From Neobacillus rhizophilus (GTDB lineage Bacteria; Bacillota; Bacilli; Bacillales; Cytobacillaceae): a stretch of DNA of 64,000 bases. Where the stretch lies: assembly GCF_018343535.1 (NCBI RefSeq), contig NZ_JAGYPF010000001.1:1178001-1242000 (forward strand). Reading direction: 5' to 3'. Of the stretch, positions 22,718 to 32,111 are shown in pieces (position 1 is the stretch's first letter; every line of letters begins with the position of its first letter). The notes under the pieces were generated by a model, which was given only the letters and a program-made list of their open reading frames with translations, was not told the origin of the DNA and ran no database searches. A program made the position numbers and the translations under genes.

Positions 22718-23170
22718 TTACCACCTCGTATTCATATTTTCGTGGTCAGGGAGCAATTCCGAAATATTCCCCGATACTTCCATATTATCCGGGGTGCACA
22801 AGAATATATTGGCGCCAATTTTCTGGATTTCCCCGCCAAGAGTATATACTACTCCTCCTAAGAAATGAACAATCTGCCGGCCTTCCTCTGGATCAATCCG
22901 CTGCAAATTCACCACCACCGCACGGCGGTTTTTTAGATGGTCGGCAATCTCGGTTGCCTCAGATTCGGAATGCGGTTCCGCCAATATAAGCTTTGAAGGC
23001 TTTACTTGGACAGGGGGCTTTTGCACACTTTGCAGGCTGACTACATTATGACTTTTTAACGGCTGTTTTTTCTGCTTTATCGGTTCCTTCGGCTCACTAT
23101 AATCTTCATTTTGCTCATCGTTGTCATCGTCTAAAAAGAAAAATGTTTTTAGTTTAGATTTAATTGTCAT
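22718..23170 (-). CDS. sepF: Cell division protein SepF
   Basis: FtsZ-binding membrane anchor that arranges FtsZ filaments at the septum, partly redundant with FtsA. It has 150 residues: an N-terminal amphipathic helix ([13 protein letters not shown]), an acidic, variable linker with [10 protein letters not shown], and the C-terminal globular domain with [13 protein letters not shown] and FLCTPDN. Start ATG 23170 is preferred to a reading to 23200 because AGGAG lies 7 nt upstream and the helix begins there. Confidence 0.94.
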   Translation of the reverse strand: MTIKSKLKTFFFLDDDNDEQNEDYSEPKEPIKQKKQPLKSHNVVSLQSVQKPPVQVKPSKLILAEPHSESEATEIADHLKNRRAVVVNLQRIDPEEGRQIVHFLGGVVYTLGGEIQKIGANIFLCTPDNMEVSGNISELLPDHENMNTRW

Positions 23171-23180
23171 ATCAACTCTC

Positions 23181-23858
23181 CTAACCAGCTTCACCAACAA
23201 GCGCTGTACCTATTCTTACCATCGTAGCCCCTTCTTCGATGGCGATGGCAAAATCATTAGACATACCCATCGACAGCTCTGAACAAGGAGCATAGTCTAA
23301 GTGAAAGGATTGAACTTGAGTACGAAGTTCTCTAAGTTTTTGAAAACAATCACGCAAGACTTCTTCATCGTCCGTGAATGGGGCCATTGTCATTAAACCA
23401 GCAACAATAATATTTTCTAGGGAGCCAAGTGATTTAATAAAGTCGATCACTTCTTCAACCGCTAAACCGTGCTTTGAGTCCTCTTCTGCTACATTAACTT
23501 GTACCAAACACTTTACTTTTGAATTGGCACGTTTATTTATTTCTTGTGCCAAAGAAAGACGGTCAAGGGAATGAATGTACTCCACTTTATCGATAATATT
23601 CTTTACCTTTCGTGTTTGCAGAGTTCCAATAAAATGCCAAATTGGCTTGTCCTGAAGAACTTCCCATTTTTCAAGCATTCCTTCGTCCCGGTTTTCACCA
23701 AGATGCTGAATGCCTGCATCAAGCGCTTCCTGCGCTCTTTGGGTACTGACGTATTTTGTAACGGCAATTACTGTTACCTCATCTGGTTTCCTGCCTGTCT
23801 TTTCGCATGCTTCATGTATTTGCTGTCTAATAAGTTCATACTTTGCTGCTACTCTCAT
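23181..23858 (-). CDS. ylmE: PLP homeostasis protein, YggS/YlmE family
   Basis: Pyridoxal-phosphate-binding TIM-barrel protein involved in vitamin B6 and amino-acid homeostasis, with no known catalytic product. It has 225 residues. The PLP lysine is in VIAVTKYVS near residue 35; other conserved parts are [18 protein letters not shown] and [10 protein letters not shown] with IRIGTALVG at the end. The AAGGAG is 14 nt before the ATG, unusually far. Confidence 0.93.
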   Translation of the reverse strand: MRVAAKYELIRQQIHEACEKTGRKPDEVTVIAVTKYVSTQRAQEALDAGIQHLGENRDEGMLEKWEVLQDKPIWHFIGTLQTRKVKNIIDKVEYIHSLDRLSLAQEINKRANSKVKCLVQVNVAEEDSKHGLAVEEVIDFIKSLGSLENIIVAGLMTMAPFTDDEEVLRDCFQKLRELRTQVQSFHLDYAPCSELSMGMSNDFAIAIEEGATMVRIGTALVGEAG

Positions 23859-23866
23859 AAGCGGTT

Positions 23867-24685
23867 CTAATTCTCCTTCCAGCCAATAAAGCTTAACATT
23901 CTTCCGGCTTTGCCATGGCTCTTCCGGTGGGAAAAAAACAAATGGTTGTTACAGCTTGAGCAATAATTGGTGACGATTATATTTTCCTTTGGAACTCCTG
24001 CCTTGACAAGAGTCTGCTTGTTCAATTCCCTTAGGTTTAATGAATATTGACCTTCACTAATTAAATTATAGGGTTTTCTATCGACATCTTCTAGTATATT
24101 TTCAACCAAGTTAACGACACGTTCATCCACAATATAACATTTTTCGCAAATCGATGGACCGATGGCGACAAAAACCTTCTCAGCCTTGATGCCTTCCTCT
24201 TGCCATCTTTTTATCATCTCACGGCCAATTTGTCCTACCGTCCCCTTCCATCCAGCATGTGCCGCCCCAATCATCCGATATTCGGGAGCAATAAAAAAAA
24301 GAGGGACACAGTCGGCAAAACAGAGCGTTAACAATATTCCCTCTTCACTTGTATAGAAGCCGTCTGTGCTCTTAAACGACTGTTCGTAGGAAATAGACCC
24401 TCGCCCGCGATCTGCTTTTGTTATTTTTTGCAGAAAAATATCATGTGTTTGCTCAGCGCTAACCCATGTAGCTAATGGAAAATCAAGCAGTTCGGAAACT
24501 TTCATTCTATTTGCGCAAACATCATTGAAAATATCACCAACATGAAAGCCGAGATTCAGGGCTTCAAAGCTGCCTTTACTTTGTCCCCCCAGCTTGGTTG
24601 TTATTCCTGCAACAAGGCCGGGATTACTATTCATCCAACCGTCGATGGTTAATAAGGATTCATTCTTTATAATAAATGGTTCCAT
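23867..24685 (-). CDS. pgeF: Polyphenol oxidase/purine nucleoside phosphorylase family protein (PgeF, YlmD)
   Basis: Multicopper-like fold enzyme. Family members act on purine nucleosides or correct mis-incorporated L-Ser in murein precursors. It has 272 residues. The zinc/catalytic residues are seen in [13 protein letters not shown] and [11 protein letters not shown], with SICEKCYIV following. Start ATG 24685 (MEPFIIKN) has GAGG 7 nt upstream; a longer frame to 24721 adds a basic, unconserved tail. It lies 8 bp before ylmE in the usual ylm order. Confidence 0.9.
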   Translation of the reverse strand: MEPFIIKNESLLTIDGWMNSNPGLVAGITTKLGGQSKGSFEALNLGFHVGDIFNDVCANRMKVSELLDFPLATWVSAEQTHDIFLQKITKADRGRGSISYEQSFKSTDGFYTSEEGILLTLCFADCVPLFFIAPEYRMIGAAHAGWKGTVGQIGREMIKRWQEEGIKAEKVFVAIGPSICEKCYIVDERVVNLVENILEDVDRKPYNLISEGQYSLNLRELNKQTLVKAGVPKENIIVTNYCSSCNNHLFFSHRKSHGKAGRMLSFIGWKEN

Positions 24686-24766
24686 TCCATTACCTCTGAA
24701 CTTTTTTCTATAGTTTACCATGAAACCGGGCTTTGGTCATCGAAGCAGTTTTATTTCCTTTAATGC

Positions 24767-25030
24767 CTACTCTTCTTCCGTTATTTTTTCATCGCTGATT
24801 TTATAGCGGACCAAGATGACATCCTGACCAATTTTAATAATGTTTTTCCACGGGATCACTATATCTTCGTCCTTCCCAAAAAAGCCAAGCACGCGCCCGT
24901 TTCCGGAAATTACAACCGCTTCTATTTTTCCCGTCGTTAAATTAATTTCTATATCTCCAACATTCCCTAGTCTTTTGCCATCTGAAACATTCACAACATC
25001 TTTTATCTGAAAATCGGAAATTTTAACCAT
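24767..25030 (-). CDS. ylmC: PRC-barrel protein YlmC/YmxH
   Basis: An 87-residue small beta-barrel protein of the sporulation-associated YlmC/YmxH family. Visible features are MVKISDFQIKDVVNVSDGKRLG and DIEINLTTGKIEAVVI, the PRC-barrel core. Role is not established; PRC barrels often mediate protein contacts. It lies between sigG and pgeF. Confidence 0.88.
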   Translation of the reverse strand: MVKISDFQIKDVVNVSDGKRLGNVGDIEINLTTGKIEAVVISGNGRVLGFFGKDEDIVIPWKNIIKIGQDVILVRYKISDEKITEEE

Positions 25031-25207
25031 TAAACAACCACTCCCAATCTTACGATACTATATAAAATATATGTTTGTATTTTGGAAATTAGAAAGGAAA
25101 AATTAAGCTAGTCTTTTATTTCACTTATTTAACTCACCGAGTAATTTTCCTATTTTAAAAAATTTAAAGCTTTCAACAGGCCCAATAGCAGAGACAATCA
25201 TTAATTT

Positions 25208-25272
25208 AAACAAAAAGATTGCCGAGAAAATACCATTTCCCGGCAATATAATAAGCTGCCTTTACAAGGCAG
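25208..25272 (-). terminator. Tandem hairpins after sigG
   Basis: Two stems follow the sigG stop on the minus strand: AAGCTGCC with GGCAGCTT (about 25250-25272), then ATTGCCGGGAAA with TTTCTCGGCAAT (about 25216-25246) followed by CTTTTTG. Confidence 0.8.
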
Positions 25273-25273
25273 C

Positions 25274-26053
25274 TTAGCTTTGGATATTTTTATTCATTTG
25301 TCTGATTGCTGCTTTTTCTAAGCGGGATACTTGCGCTTGGGAGATGCCAATTTCGTCTGCAACCTCCATTTGTGTTTTCCCCTGAAAGAAACGCTTTCTC
25401 AAAATCAACTTTTCACGTTCGTTTAATCTTCTCATTCCCTCTTTAAGGGCGATTTCTTCGATCCAATGGATATCTTTATTTTTTTCATCGCTCAGCTGGT
25501 CCATAACATAAATAGGATCCCCGCCATCATTATAAATCGGCTCAAATAGAGATACCGGGTCTTGTATTGCATCAAGCGCAAAGACAATTTCTTCATGCGG
25601 TACTTCTAGGACCTTCGCAATTTCTTCAGCAGTCGGTTCCCGAGAGGTTTCACTCATCAGCCTCTCCCTGACCTGGAGGGCTTTGTAAGCAATATCCCTT
25701 AGAGAGCGGGATACTCGGATCGGATTATTGTCACGCAGATAGCGCCGGATTTCGCCAATAATCATCGGGACGGCATAAGTGGAAAACTTGACGTTTTGGC
25801 CTAAATCAAAATTATCAATGGATTTCATCAGTCCAATACAGCCAACCTGAAACAGGTCATCAACAAACTCGCCCCGGTTATTGAACCTTTGGATAACACT
25901 TAATACTAGGCGTAGATTGCCGTTTACTAGCTTTTCTCTGGCGGTTATATCGCCCTCTTGCATTTGCTTGAAGAGTATTCTCATTTCTTCGTTCTTCAAT
26001 ACAGGAAGTTTTGATGTGTCTACACCGCAAATTTCAACTTTATTTCGAGTCAA
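25274..26053 (-). CDS. sigG: Forespore late sigma factor sigma-G
   Basis: Directs late forespore transcription (small acid-soluble proteins, germinant receptors). It has 259 residues with sigma-70 regions 2 (VLSVIQRFNNRGEFVDDLFQVGCIGL) split here as two parts, 3 and 4 (GKTQMEVADEIGISQAQVSRLE as a helix-turn-helix near residue 230). The start is TTG at 26053, read LTRNKVEICG; it has GAGGAGG upstream and matches the B. subtilis start. The open frame continues upstream to 26173, but that part is promoter and leader. Downstream of sigE, as in B. subtilis. Confidence 0.96.
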   Translation of the reverse strand: MTRNKVEICGVDTSKLPVLKNEEMRILFKQMQEGDITAREKLVNGNLRLVLSVIQRFNNRGEFVDDLFQVGCIGLMKSIDNFDLGQNVKFSTYAVPMIIGEIRRYLRDNNPIRVSRSLRDIAYKALQVRERLMSETSREPTAEEIAKVLEVPHEEIVFALDAIQDPVSLFEPIYNDGGDPIYVMDQLSDEKNKDIHWIEEIALKEGMRRLNEREKLILRKRFFQGKTQMEVADEIGISQAQVSRLEKAAIRQMNKNIQS

Positions 26054-26091
26054 TTCTTTTCCCTCCTCGAGAGAGCTGCTGTACAAAAAAC

Positions 26092-26119
26092 AGTATCTCC
26101 TTGAGGAGGAAAAATATGC
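26092..26119 (-). promoter_or_regulatory. Forespore (sigma-F/sigma-G type) promoter of sigG
   Basis: GCATA (26115-26119) and GGAGATACT (26092-26100) are separated by 14 bp on the minus strand. This fits the sigma-F/G consensus GYATA and GGnnAnAnT. It lies 39 bp before the sigG start. Pattern match; no mapped transcript. Confidence 0.75.
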
Positions 26120-26222
26120 ACTTGATGAATGGAAGGAAAAGTCAGCTATTGTCGAAAAATGCATTAGAGGCAATATTTTTCAAAGCTTTTTTACGGAAAA
26201 AATTTTTTCTAGACCTTGTCTT

Positions 26223-26942
26223 TTAGACCATTTTATTAAATTCCTTGCGGAGCCTTTTAATGATTCTTTTTTCAAGTCTTGATATATAGGATTGGGAGAT
26301 GCCAAGCATATCGGCAACATCCTTCTGTGTCTTTTCTTCCCCATTTGTCAGGCCGAACCTTAACTCCATGATTTGCTTTTCCCGGTCGCTAAGCTGATGC
26401 AATGCTTTGGTTAACAGTTTTCGGTCCACATTTGCTTCAAGATCCTTTGTAATGATGTCGTCATCCGTTCCCAAAACATCTGACAAAAGCAGTTCATTGC
26501 CGTCCCAATCAATATTAAGCGGCTCGTCGAAGGAAACCTCTGACCTGATTTTATTATTGCGTCTAAGGTACATGAGAATTTCATTTTCGATACATCTTGA
26601 AGCGTATGTAGCCAGTTTTATTTTCTTTTCCGGGTTAAATGTATTAACGGCCTTAATTAAGCCAATTGTCCCAATGCTGATTAAGTCTTCAATGTTGATG
26701 CCGGTATTTTCAAACTTCCTGGCGATATAGACTACGAGTCTGAGATTTCGCTCGATTAATATCGATCTTGCCGCCTTATCGCCGCCAGGTAGTTTCTTTA
26801 ATAACATTTCTTCTTCGTCTTTTGTTAAAGGAGGCGGCAGTGCTTCGCTTCCGCCAATATAATATATTTCATCTGTTTTCAGACCTAATTTCATTAATAG
26901 TTTATACCAATAATAGGATAAGCGAAGTCTCCATTTTTTCAT
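26223..26942 (-). CDS. sigE: Pro-sigma-E, mother-cell sigma factor
   Basis: Early mother-cell sigma factor made as an inactive precursor. It has 239 residues. An N-terminal pro-sequence ([20 protein letters not shown], about 1-27) forms a membrane-binding amphipathic helix that SpoIIGA removes near YYIGGSEAL. Regions 2 and 4 are clear, with [20 protein letters not shown] and a C-terminal HTH ([20 protein letters not shown]). AAGGAGG precedes the ATG. Cotranscribed with spoIIGA. Confidence 0.97.
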   Translation of the reverse strand: MKKWRLRLSYYWYKLLMKLGLKTDEIYYIGGSEALPPPLTKDEEEMLLKKLPGGDKAARSILIERNLRLVVYIARKFENTGINIEDLISIGTIGLIKAVNTFNPEKKIKLATYASRCIENEILMYLRRNNKIRSEVSFDEPLNIDWDGNELLLSDVLGTDDDIITKDLEANVDRKLLTKALHQLSDREKQIMELRFGLTNGEEKTQKDVADMLGISQSYISRLEKRIIKRLRKEFNKMV

Positions 26943-26987
26943 GTGTATTCCTCCTTCTAAAATTTTGTTTTTCTGAGTATAGTAATA

Positions 26988-27926
26988 TTAACTTACCTTC
27001 ACTGTTTCCCCATTCTGCCTTGACCCGGTTAGCATTTTTGGATGAACAATGCACTGAAAGGCATCATCAGATGAAAGCTGCTGAAGTGTAAATGTTACCA
27101 GCCCCTTATCACACAAGTATTCGTAACCATTATGTTCAATCAATATCCTATCGGGTTTAACCGCAATAATGAGCTGAGAGGTTTGGCCTACTACCTGGTA
27201 AGGGATAATTCTCATTCTGCTCTGCCATTCTTCGGGGAACTCAGAATTGCCTAATACAAGTGCTTCAGGGTCCGCCGCCATTTTCTTGATTAGGTCCGAC
27301 ATATTATCAAATTGATTCTTAATAGAAACAAACATGACAGGTAGCTTTGACAGAGGGTCATAGAGCTGATTGCCGCTATCGACTAAGCCCTTCAAATATA
27401 AAGTTTGTTCCTCAATCACTACCGTTACAGTTACAATTTGATCGTATTGAATTTTTGTCATTTCCATGCTTTCAATATTTTTTCTTGAAAAGTGCCACGC
27501 AACAGGAAATCCGATAAGGACAAACAACCAGCTAATCGGATCGCCAAATCCCAACACGCTCGACTTTAGAACACCGACGGTAAGTTTCGGGTCATATTGG
27601 ATAAAAAAATGAACGCCCATTAATGCGCCGCCAATTAAAAAAGTTGACACATATAACGTCATCAATGCCTTTATAAAAAAGGACAAACGCTTATACCCAA
27701 AGGCTATTAAGACCATCACAATCGAAAATAACAGTTTTGAAAGCGGGTGGCCGGAAATGGCATTTACTGGCGTAAAAGATAATAGAATGATCAGTGAACC
27801 AATGAATCCCCCGGCAAAGATTCTCCACAGCCGAATCCTTCTTTTTAGAATAATAGCTGTTAAAAAAAGGAGAAGACTATCAAATAGCAGGTTAAGAGCC
27901 CAAATCACATCCAAATAGACAATCAA
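26988..27926 (-). CDS. spoIIGA: Sigma-E-processing membrane aspartic protease SpoIIGA
   Basis: Cleaves pro-sigma-E after a signal from the forespore (SpoIIR). It has 312 residues: five hydrophobic spans in the first 150, then a cytoplasmic protease domain with the active-site Asp183 in GLVDSGNQLYDP, at the same number as in B. subtilis. The start codon is TTG at 27926 with AAGGAGG 9 nt upstream. First gene of the spoIIG operon. Confidence 0.96.
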   Translation of the reverse strand: MIVYLDVIWALNLLFDSLLLFLTAIILKRRIRLWRIFAGGFIGSLIILLSFTPVNAISGHPLSKLLFSIVMVLIAFGYKRLSFFIKALMTLYVSTFLIGGALMGVHFFIQYDPKLTVGVLKSSVLGFGDPISWLFVLIGFPVAWHFSRKNIESMEMTKIQYDQIVTVTVVIEEQTLYLKGLVDSGNQLYDPLSKLPVMFVSIKNQFDNMSDLIKKMAADPEALVLGNSEFPEEWQSRMRIIPYQVVGQTSQLIIAVKPDRILIEHNGYEYLCDKGLVTFTLQQLSSDDAFQCIVHPKMLTGSRQNGETVKVS

Positions 27927-27977
27927 AAAACGCTTCCTCCTTCTTCATGGCCCTTTCTATTATTCTGATTATGGAAA

Positions 27978-28011
27978 AGTATACCTTAGATGTATGTCTG
28001 AAGTGTGTCAC
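27978..28011 (-). promoter_or_regulatory. Spo0A-activated spoIIG promoter with 22-bp spacing
   Basis: GTGACA (28006-28011) and TATACT (27978-27983) are separated by 22 bp on the minus strand. The long spacing is the hallmark of the B. subtilis spoIIG promoter, which needs Spo0A~P to recruit sigma-A polymerase. Upstream, TGACAAAATCCGAAC (about 28045-28059) resembles Spo0A-box sequence, but only loosely. Confidence 0.8.
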
Positions 28012-28135
28012 TTTCTGTAATCAAAAAAACAGAAATTTTCCCTATTCTGTTCGGATTTTGTCAGATAAATTTTATATAAAGGCTATTAACAAGTTCGTTG
28101 ATTTGCGCTCCACAAGGAATGCTTCGGCAGCATAA

Positions 28136-28283
28136 GCATCGCACGACTAAAAGCGGTAGCTTTTAGGAGGATGGGCTCGCTTTCCGCGGGCGTGCCGGGG
28201 AGCCTCCTCGGAGCTATCGCTCCTGCGGGGTCTCCCCTGCCCCGTACTCCCGCAGGAGTCTCGCCCCTTCCGCTCCAATCAAC
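28136..28283. repeat. GC-rich dispersed palindromic repeat (family 1)
   Basis: This GC-rich island lies between the spoIIG promoter and the ftsZ terminator. It contains GGGCTCGCTTTCCGCGGGCG, several short inverted repeats (AAAAGC/GCTTTT, GGAGC/GCTCC, CCTGCGGG/CCCGCAGG) and ends in CCGCTCCAATCAAC. The segments GGCTCGCTTTCCGCGGGCG and GCTCC...ATCAAC recur in the repeat at 47981-48065. Such repeats are familiar between Bacillaceae genes; no coding frame is supported. Confidence 0.8.
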
Positions 28284-28315
28284 TAAGCGATTAAAATATG
28301 GTAAAACCCCAAAAT

Positions 28316-28349
28316 AAAAAAGGTACAGCCTTCAGGCCATACCTTTTAT
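28316..28349 (-). terminator. Terminator after ftsZ
   Basis: Stem AAAGGTATGGCCTGAAGGCTGTACCTTT with TTTTATT on the minus strand, 14 bp past the ftsZ stop. Confidence 0.85.
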
Positions 28350-28362
28350 CTTTTAGATAATT

Positions 28363-29517
28363 CTATCGTCTTCTGTTGCGGTTGCGCAGGAAGGTTGGGA
28401 TGTCTAGTGTGTCTTCCTGGTATGAATTGTTATTACGTACTGGCTCTTGTTGTGGAGCCTGCTGCTGTGGTGGTGCTTCTTCGCGTTTTGGCTCTCTCTT
28501 GACGCCGCCGACTGGAGGTTTAACTTGTCCAAAAGTTGGACGTGTTACCTTTGGCTGGATTACCTCTTCCTTAAAGCCTGTAGCAATCACAGTTACGATG
28601 ATCTCATCTTTAAGGTTCTCGTTGATGACAGAACCGAAGATCATGTTAACTTCTTGGTCAGAAGCAGAAGCAACGATATCTGCAGCTTCTTGAACTTCAT
28701 AAAGGCTTAAGTTTGTTCCGCCGGTAATGTTCATTAGGACACCTTGAGCACCGTCAATAGAAGTTTCCAATAAAGGAGAACTGATTGCTTTTTTCGCCGC
28801 CTCTGCAGCACGGTTTTCACCTGCAGATACACCGATACCCATTAAAGCAGAACCTTTATTCGACATAATCGTTTTTACATCGGCAAAGTCCAGGTTAATA
28901 AGACCAGGCACGGCAATCAAATCGGAAATACCTTGAACACCTTGGCGAAGAACATTATCCGCTTCACGGAATGCTTCAAGCATCGGAGTGCTCTTGTCCA
29001 CAATTTCAAGCAGGCGGTCATTGGGAATCACAATCAGTGTATCCACTGCCTCTTTCATTGAGCCGATTCCGCCGGAGGCTTGTGTAGCCCGCTTTTTACC
29101 TTCAAACGTAAACGGACGGGTAACTACTCCTACTGTCAAAGCTCCTAAATCACGGGCAATTTGAGCAATTACAGGTGCAGCACCAGTTCCAGTACCACCA
29201 CCCATGCCGGCTGTAACGAACACCATATCCGCACCGCGCAATGCTTCCTCAAGTTGCTCTTTGCTTTCTTCCGCGGCCTTTTTGCCCACTTCAGGGTTTG
29301 CCCCTGCCCCAAGACCGCGGGTTAGCTTAGCGCCGATCTGCATTCTTACTTCTGCTTTTGAAAGATTTAACGCTTGTGCGTCTGTATTCACTGCAATAAA
29401 TTCCACACCTTGCACACCATGCTCAATCATTCGGTTTACTGCATTATTACCGCCGCCGCCAACCCCGATTACCTTTATTGTGGCAAGAGAATCTAAATTT
29501 GTATCAAACTCTAACAT
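28363..29517 (-). CDS. ftsZ: Cell division GTPase FtsZ
   Basis: Tubulin-like GTPase that forms the Z-ring. It has 384 residues. Seen: [13 protein letters not shown] near residue 20, the tubulin signature [11 protein letters not shown] near residue 105, the T7 loop [11 protein letters not shown], a Pro/Gln-rich linker (about 315-365) and the conserved C-terminal peptide [16 protein letters not shown] that binds FtsA, SepF and EzrA. It is downstream of ftsA with a 41-bp gap. Terminator follows. Confidence 0.98.
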   Translation of the reverse strand: MLEFDTNLDSLATIKVIGVGGGGNNAVNRMIEHGVQGVEFIAVNTDAQALNLSKAEVRMQIGAKLTRGLGAGANPEVGKKAAEESKEQLEEALRGADMVFVTAGMGGGTGTGAAPVIAQIARDLGALTVGVVTRPFTFEGKKRATQASGGIGSMKEAVDTLIVIPNDRLLEIVDKSTPMLEAFREADNVLRQGVQGISDLIAVPGLINLDFADVKTIMSNKGSALMGIGVSAGENRAAEAAKKAISSPLLETSIDGAQGVLMNITGGTNLSLYEVQEAADIVASASDQEVNMIFGSVINENLKDEIIVTVIATGFKEEVIQPKVTRPTFGQVKPPVGGVKREPKREEAPPQQQAPQQEPVRNNNSYQEDTLDIPTFLRNRNRRR

Positions 29518-29558
29518 GAAAAATCCTCCTAATTCTTCGATATCCTTTTCAATTTAGC

Positions 29559-30854
29559 TTATTCGAAAAAGTATCCAAGGAATTTTTTTACTCTTGAAGT
29601 CATTTTTTCTTCCGGATGCTTTTCTACTTTTGTTTTTGGCTGTTGCTGCTTCGGGGCCCTCTTTTCGACTGGCTCTGAAACTGCGGATTGCGGGCTCGCC
29701 ACGCTCCCTGGTAATCTAGCATTCTTGTAAGCATACTTTATCAAGCCAACCGCTGTTGTATATTGAGGCTCTCTTACACCTATATAATCGGGACGGGCAA
29801 TGCGGACGGGATTTTTAAACATATCCTGAGCAAGTTCTAGCAGCCCCTGCATATTGGCTGTTCCGCCCGTTAATACGAAACCGCCTGGCAGGTCGGACAC
29901 GCCCATACGTTTTAATTCCTTTGCTATAAGCTCAAAAATCTCTTCCATTCTGGCTTCAATAATCTCTGATACATAAAGCTGATTAAATTGTTGATGCTGA
30001 TCGCTTCCGATAATCGGTACACTGAAAAATTGGTCTTCAGATGCATGATCATAGAATGCATGTCCATATTTTAATTTTATATTTTCTGCATCCTCTGTGG
30101 ATGTGTGCAGCACTTTAGATAGATCATTCGTGAGCAAATCACCACCTACAGGAATGACACTTGTAGCTTTTAAATAGCCTTCCTCATAAACTGCAATTGT
30201 AGTCGAGCCGCCGCCCATATCAATCAAGGCGACGCCAAGATTTTTTTCATCCTTTGATAAAGCGTAATCTCCCGCTGCCAAAGGTTGAAGAATAATATCT
30301 GAAAATTGAAGTCCGGCGCGCTCAACGCAACGAATGATATTTGCCAGAACTGAATTTGATCCGGTCACAAGTGTTCCATCCATCTCAAGGCGGACACCTA
30401 TCATCCCGCGAGGATCATTGATTTCATCTTTTCCATCCAAAATAAATTGCCTTTGGATAACCCCCATATTCACTCTTTCAGGTGGAATAGAACCAGCATA
30501 GGACGCTTCAATAACACGTGCAACGTCATCGTTCGTAATTTCACGGTTTTGACCAGAGACAGCTACTATTCCATGGCAGGGCTGCATCATGATATTGTGT
30601 CCCGGTATTCCGACAACAACCTCATGAATTTCCATTCCGATCATTCTTTCCGCTTGTTCAATCGCCCTTTTTATAGAATGAACGGTGTCGTCCATGTCGA
30701 CGATTGAGCCTTTGCGCAAGCCTTCAGAATTTACGTTGCCAACTCCAATTATATTTAACGAGCCTTTTCCTGAGTCATTGACCATTTCACCAATGATTAC
30801 TTTTACACTGGATGTACCGATGTCAAGACTTACGTATATTTCATTGCTGTTCAT
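29559..30854 (-). CDS. ftsA: Cell division protein FtsA
   Basis: Actin-like ATPase that anchors FtsZ to the membrane. It has 431 residues. Actin-fold motifs include VSLDIGTSSVKVIIGE (phosphate 1) and LIDMGGGSTTIAVY (phosphate 2), with a 1C domain insertion. The C-terminus ends in a basic amphipathic helix (RVKKFLGYFFE) that targets the membrane after a Pro/Lys-rich linker. AAAGGAGGTG precedes the ATG. A 13-bp palindrome (ATGAATTATTCAT, 30909-30921) sits upstream. Confidence 0.97.
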   Translation of the reverse strand: MNSNEIYVSLDIGTSSVKVIIGEMVNDSGKGSLNIIGVGNVNSEGLRKGSIVDMDDTVHSIKRAIEQAERMIGMEIHEVVVGIPGHNIMMQPCHGIVAVSGQNREITNDDVARVIEASYAGSIPPERVNMGVIQRQFILDGKDEINDPRGMIGVRLEMDGTLVTGSNSVLANIIRCVERAGLQFSDIILQPLAAGDYALSKDEKNLGVALIDMGGGSTTIAVYEEGYLKATSVIPVGGDLLTNDLSKVLHTSTEDAENIKLKYGHAFYDHASEDQFFSVPIIGSDQHQQFNQLYVSEIIEARMEEIFELIAKELKRMGVSDLPGGFVLTGGTANMQGLLELAQDMFKNPVRIARPDYIGVREPQYTTAVGLIKYAYKNARLPGSVASPQSAVSEPVEKRAPKQQQPKTKVEKHPEEKMTSRVKKFLGYFFE

Positions 30855-30975
30855 TCTCTGGCACCTCCTTTAATTTCCCTTTTATTGAACAACAATTTAT
30901 TTGTTCAAATGAATTATTCATAGTAATATCTTATAAAAATATTCGTCAAAACTAAATGATTCCCTTTAAAAATTT

Positions 30976-31338
30976 TCAACTTTTTTCTAATTTTTCTTTC
31001 TTTGTTGACCATTTCGTTAACAAAATTCGACGAATTACAGCAATATTTTGAAAAAGCCTTACGCCAAATGCAAAAACCGCTGCTAAATACAAGTCTACAC
31101 CAAGATGAACACCGAGAAAAGCTAAACTTGCAGCAAGTATTATATTAAAAAAGAATCCAGAAACAAAGACCTTTTCATCATAAATATTTTGCAAATAAGC
31201 ACGGATTCCTCCGAATAATGTGTCGAGTGCTGCTAAGACAGCAATCGACAAATAATTGGAATATTCTTCAGGAATCCGAATTTCTGTCAGCAAGCCCAGA
31301 ATAATGCCAATTATTAATCCCATGACCGGAAGCCACAT
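30976..31338 (-). CDS. sbp: Small basic membrane protein Sbp (DUF1290)
   Basis: A 120-residue integral membrane protein with three or four hydrophobic spans and a lysine-rich C-terminus (TKWSTKKEKLEKS). Family DUF1290 is always found next to ftsA in Bacillaceae and many Firmicutes, but its role is unknown. The ATG overlaps the preceding DUF881 stop by one base, which suggests coupled translation. Confidence 0.88.
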   Translation of the reverse strand: MWLPVMGLIIGIILGLLTEIRIPEEYSNYLSIAVLAALDTLFGGIRAYLQNIYDEKVFVSGFFFNIILAASLAFLGVHLGVDLYLAAVFAFGVRLFQNIAVIRRILLTKWSTKKEKLEKS

Positions 31339-32078
31339 TAGGAACCGCTCCCCTCTTTAACCGGCTCCATATACCGGATGCGAATTGGATTCTGATTAGC
31401 AGGGACTGTTATTTCCGGATTTGGCGCATTCACATCGAGCCTTAAGTTCTCCGTGAAAAATTCGTCTCTCGCTTTGGAAACTTTCATTCGGTTATATAAC
31501 TTTTCAGCCGTACTAAGATCATTGACGACTACTTTTACCTCGAGTGGCAGTTCCTTTACGGTATGGCCATCAATTTTCGTTTCGGTATTGATATCCCGGA
31601 TAACAGTCGTATTAATAACCCTTTGTCCATCAATCGAAACATATTTGGCTTCATACATGTTTAGCTCATTTAACAGTCTTTTCAAGAGTTCCGGTGAAAC
31701 AACATTCTTCGTCGTTTCCCCAAGTTGAATATTTTCCATGACGGGTTCAATCATTAAAGTAATTCCCGGGCCAGTTACTTCTGTTAAGCCCGCGTCTGTC
31801 TTTAATTCATTTAGGGTGTCCCGCAGAGCCTTTTCTTTGCTTTGCTCTCTTTTAGATTTATAGGCTGATAGTTTTTCCTCATTTGATCGAATTTCATTCA
31901 ATAAATTAGATTGCAGCTCCTTTTCCTTTAGCAAGGCTTCTCTAAGCTGCCAAATATCCCTTGTATCCCTGTCCTCAGGCTTTTTTACCGTTTGAAATTG
32001 GACTGCTATCATAAAACCAATTATCGCCGCAATCAGCGTAAAGTTTATTTTCATTTTCCGTTTGTCCACTTTTTCCAC
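31338..32078 (-). CDS. ylxX: DUF881 family protein YlxX
   Basis: A 246-residue, single-pass protein: an N-terminal transmembrane segment (FTLIAAIIGFMIAVQF, about 13-29), a coiled coil (about 45-90) and an extracellular DUF881 domain (about 95-235; GPGITLMIEP and NTTVIRDINTETKIDG). The start is GTG at 32078; an in-frame ATG eight codons later is an alternative. Role unknown. It is the second of two tandem DUF881 genes between divIB and sbp, presumably a duplication. Confidence 0.85.
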   Translation of the reverse strand: MEKVDKRKMKINFTLIAAIIGFMIAVQFQTVKKPEDRDTRDIWQLREALLKEKELQSNLLNEIRSNEEKLSAYKSKREQSKEKALRDTLNELKTDAGLTEVTGPGITLMIEPVMENIQLGETTKNVVSPELLKRLLNELNMYEAKYVSIDGQRVINTTVIRDINTETKIDGHTVKELPLEVKVVVNDLSTAEKLYNRMKVSKARDEFFTENLRLDVNAPNPEITVPANQNPIRIRYMEPVKEGSGS

Positions 32079-32111
32079 CCAGCCTTCTCATATATACTTG
32101 TGGACACATTA

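Noticed and set aside
26054..26173. N-terminal extension of sigG (40 residues)
   Set aside because: It covers the forespore promoter and lacks homology. The TTG at 26053 has the ribosome site and matches known sigma-G.
28136..28283. GC-rich island as a transferred gene
   Set aside because: No coding frame or ribosome site is visible, and the core recurs at 47981-48065, so it is a repeat.
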